IMG/VR virus record: IMGVR_UViG_3300046780_000484
Location: 1-64,000 of that record
Length of the DNA: 64,000 nucleotides
Strand: one strand, 5' to 3'
DNA from: a virus
Positions 63,801 through 64,000 of this stretch are shown piece after piece. Every line of letters starts with the position of its first letter. Positions within the stretch are counted from its first letter, which is position 1. Made by a program: the position numbers and the translations under genes. A model generated the notes under the pieces. The model ran no database searches. It saw only the letters and a list, made by a program, of their open reading frames with translations, and had not been told where the DNA came from.

Positions 63801-64000
63801 TGCTCGACGCCCAGCTGCGTGATCGCGGCCTTGTCCTCGTCGTCCTGCAGGCCCTCGAAGGAGAACTTCATGTCGTGCTGGCCGCAGATGTCCTGCAGGA
63901 CGTAGTTGGCGATGCCGCACAGGGTCATCAGCAGCGGCTTGGTGGACTTGCGGGACTTCGGGTCCCGGGAGGCCTGCGCGCCGAGCTTGATGCCCGACGC
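60812..64000 (-). CDS. Portal-MuF-Nudix-ParB-like fusion, 5' partial
   Basis: At least 1062 aa; the frame is open at the right edge. Residue numbers count from ATG 63928. The start (NYVLQDICGQHDMKFSFEGL, IDEVRDRLDMPPWG) is a portal C-terminus. A MuF head-morphogenesis part follows (about 390-463: ARTEVARAVNSAAIQCYRDHG, SPNACDLCKDA, VHPACRCVP). Next is a Nudix domain (about 495-600) with a perfect box GKPHVGEDSWTAVLRETAEEIG written here by key residues G-E-REx2EExG. Last is a ParB/Srx-like domain (about 820-935) with IIIDGHHRG. Domain linkers are Pro/Gly rich. Such a four-part fusion is unusual. Confidence 0.85.
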   Translation of the reverse strand, partial: ASGIKLGAQASRDPKSRKSTKPLLMTLCGIANYVLQDICGQHDMKFSFEGLQDDEDKAAITQLGVEQVQNGISSIDEVRDRLDMPPWGLQETGEPVVFTAQGPIPFSMAPQLIANMQGGGAGGQGTNSGQRTTSSRTRNSQPAVRRGGQTRPNGSHPAPVSPHRESVTPAHSAAAGAIQSPGPRTGGTPSRSSVAGSRKKAVDSELGALARHLRKGRQISTWVTEHIPERALGMIAEDIARGVLIDTAVERAGDICLKADDDGPVACGSPRPVPDSYPPAGEVTKAAAHWPGWERDLGLVGAYKNLIGQAFHDAEAKGSDLRRKAATGGMYVSNATLRDLISDEVRDVFSGVLAPLWTEAWHLGYAAAKSLVTGAPADFSAKGEDPEALAGFIGSEGEHWLQQVARTGLGNNSVRAELIARTEVARAVNSAAIQCYRDHGVQFKHLLLSPNACDLCKDAADDGEIPLDAVFSAGGVLGLVHPACRCVPAPAGVEAEPPLAHLGKSAAVDDETRLVWLLLRARDEDGKWRFLLQQRPDGTWGMPGGKPHVGEDSWTAVLRETAEEIGQFPELRIAGTFHHVEDDGKTQVYLWLCDTAYFHPTLDGATPDETRGAAWFRRKEIAALDLAPKFREDWEHGITLREHVTKALQRMVNANGEVLTLTPASQALQAVGSRWPYPHRADGSEWPDAGPGAVPGDAGSAGGEPPRWSDDMAEPEPHDTLEPRGGDDGEMPSRGRKPNPPAVAFPNQGYAHDEMWPAPQNTLTPAASPVGGRTGVPPSGVKSANDSGHPVVGSVPARTPEPYKPHTAEPEAFDPAETVEEWSPEAGSNVVHDLPKGAQHVTDANPVEWRHVYAQLEGNFPDSALEWVKHSTWVGPVNVPWSRVDDDDIDSWAASHQPEAVQRFAKDIARGGAHTNPSVLVHQANHPDGREIIIDGHHRGMARHFKLGKPVLAYVGTVPARWMPQALQTHSSQLHQGDDPANKGDAETLREYWTHEAHGGPTDFAYADEIAWGTDGDFMRAVALLKEHAHMTDEQAKGYANLMHHRALGYWPAQHAQMEEGK

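Noticed and set aside
1-64000. tRNA or rRNA genes, diversity-generating retroelement, retron
   Set aside because: No cloverleaf with GTTCRA loop, no rRNA-like segment and no reverse transcriptase motif (YxDD) was noticed on either strand; a tRNAscan run would be decisive for tRNAs.

Overview
The window looks like about 64 kb of a temperate tailed phage (or prophage) of a high-GC actinomycete. Evidence: GC-rich sequence with frequent GTG/TTG starts, many ATGA/GTGA stop-start overlaps, leaderless promoters of TANNNT-N6-ATG form, and actinobacterial families such as DUF6221, DUF4326 and a BldC-like regulator. No bacterial housekeeping block is seen. Both ends cut through phage genes: a replication initiator on the left and a portal on the right. 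The host genus cannot be fixed from the sequence.

Layout. (1) 1-9.2 kb, plus strand: an early operon. Initiator, G39P-like loader and DnaB-type helicase come in SPP1-like order, with an iteron array inside the initiator gene, followed by a train of overlapping small genes, many with Cys pairs that could bind zinc. (2) 9.2-12.4 kb: integration and lysogeny, with a tyrosine integrase and XRE repressor on the minus strand and a divergent excisionase-like gene across an operator region. (3) 12.4-14.85 kb: queC-queE-queD-dpdA, a compact 7-deazaguanine DNA-modification cassette. (4) 15-19.5 kb, plus strand: a Cys-cluster protein, two secreted proteins flanking a BldC-like regulator, and strong terminators. 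(5) 64-18.1 kb, minus strand, read right to left: late genes. These are a portal-MuF-Nudix-ParB-like fusion, protease-scaffold, major capsid, decoration-like proteins, head-tail genes, pectate-lyase-fold spike, tail tube, frameshifted tail chaperone G/GT, tape measure, minor tail proteins, small membrane proteins and an amidase endolysin.

The late region is heavily invaded. The capsid gene is split by a 282-nt group I intron (exons rejoin in frame; P1-P9 can be traced by eye), with a LAGLIDADG endonuclease just downstream under a hairpin. There are three more homing-endonuclease-like genes (NUMOD4-HNH, zinc-HNH, HNH-AP2-AP2) and a TnpB with a recognisable right end. Between tail chaperone and tape measure sits 5 kb of cargo (GT4 glycosyltransferase, orphan Phd antitoxin, DNA methyltransferase, TnpB, a broken paralogue). 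Between head genes sits a 4-kb sugar cassette (epimerase, C-methyltransferase, cupin, GT2). Several cargo genes carry their own leaderless promoters, some on the strand opposite the late operon.

How it fits together: early genes replicate the genome from an origin inside the initiator gene. The Que/DpdA enzymes should make preQ0 from host precursors and insert it into DNA, a plausible defence against restriction and nucleases. The sugar genes may decorate virion proteins or DNA. All functional statements are inferred from visible motifs and gene order; no database search was run.
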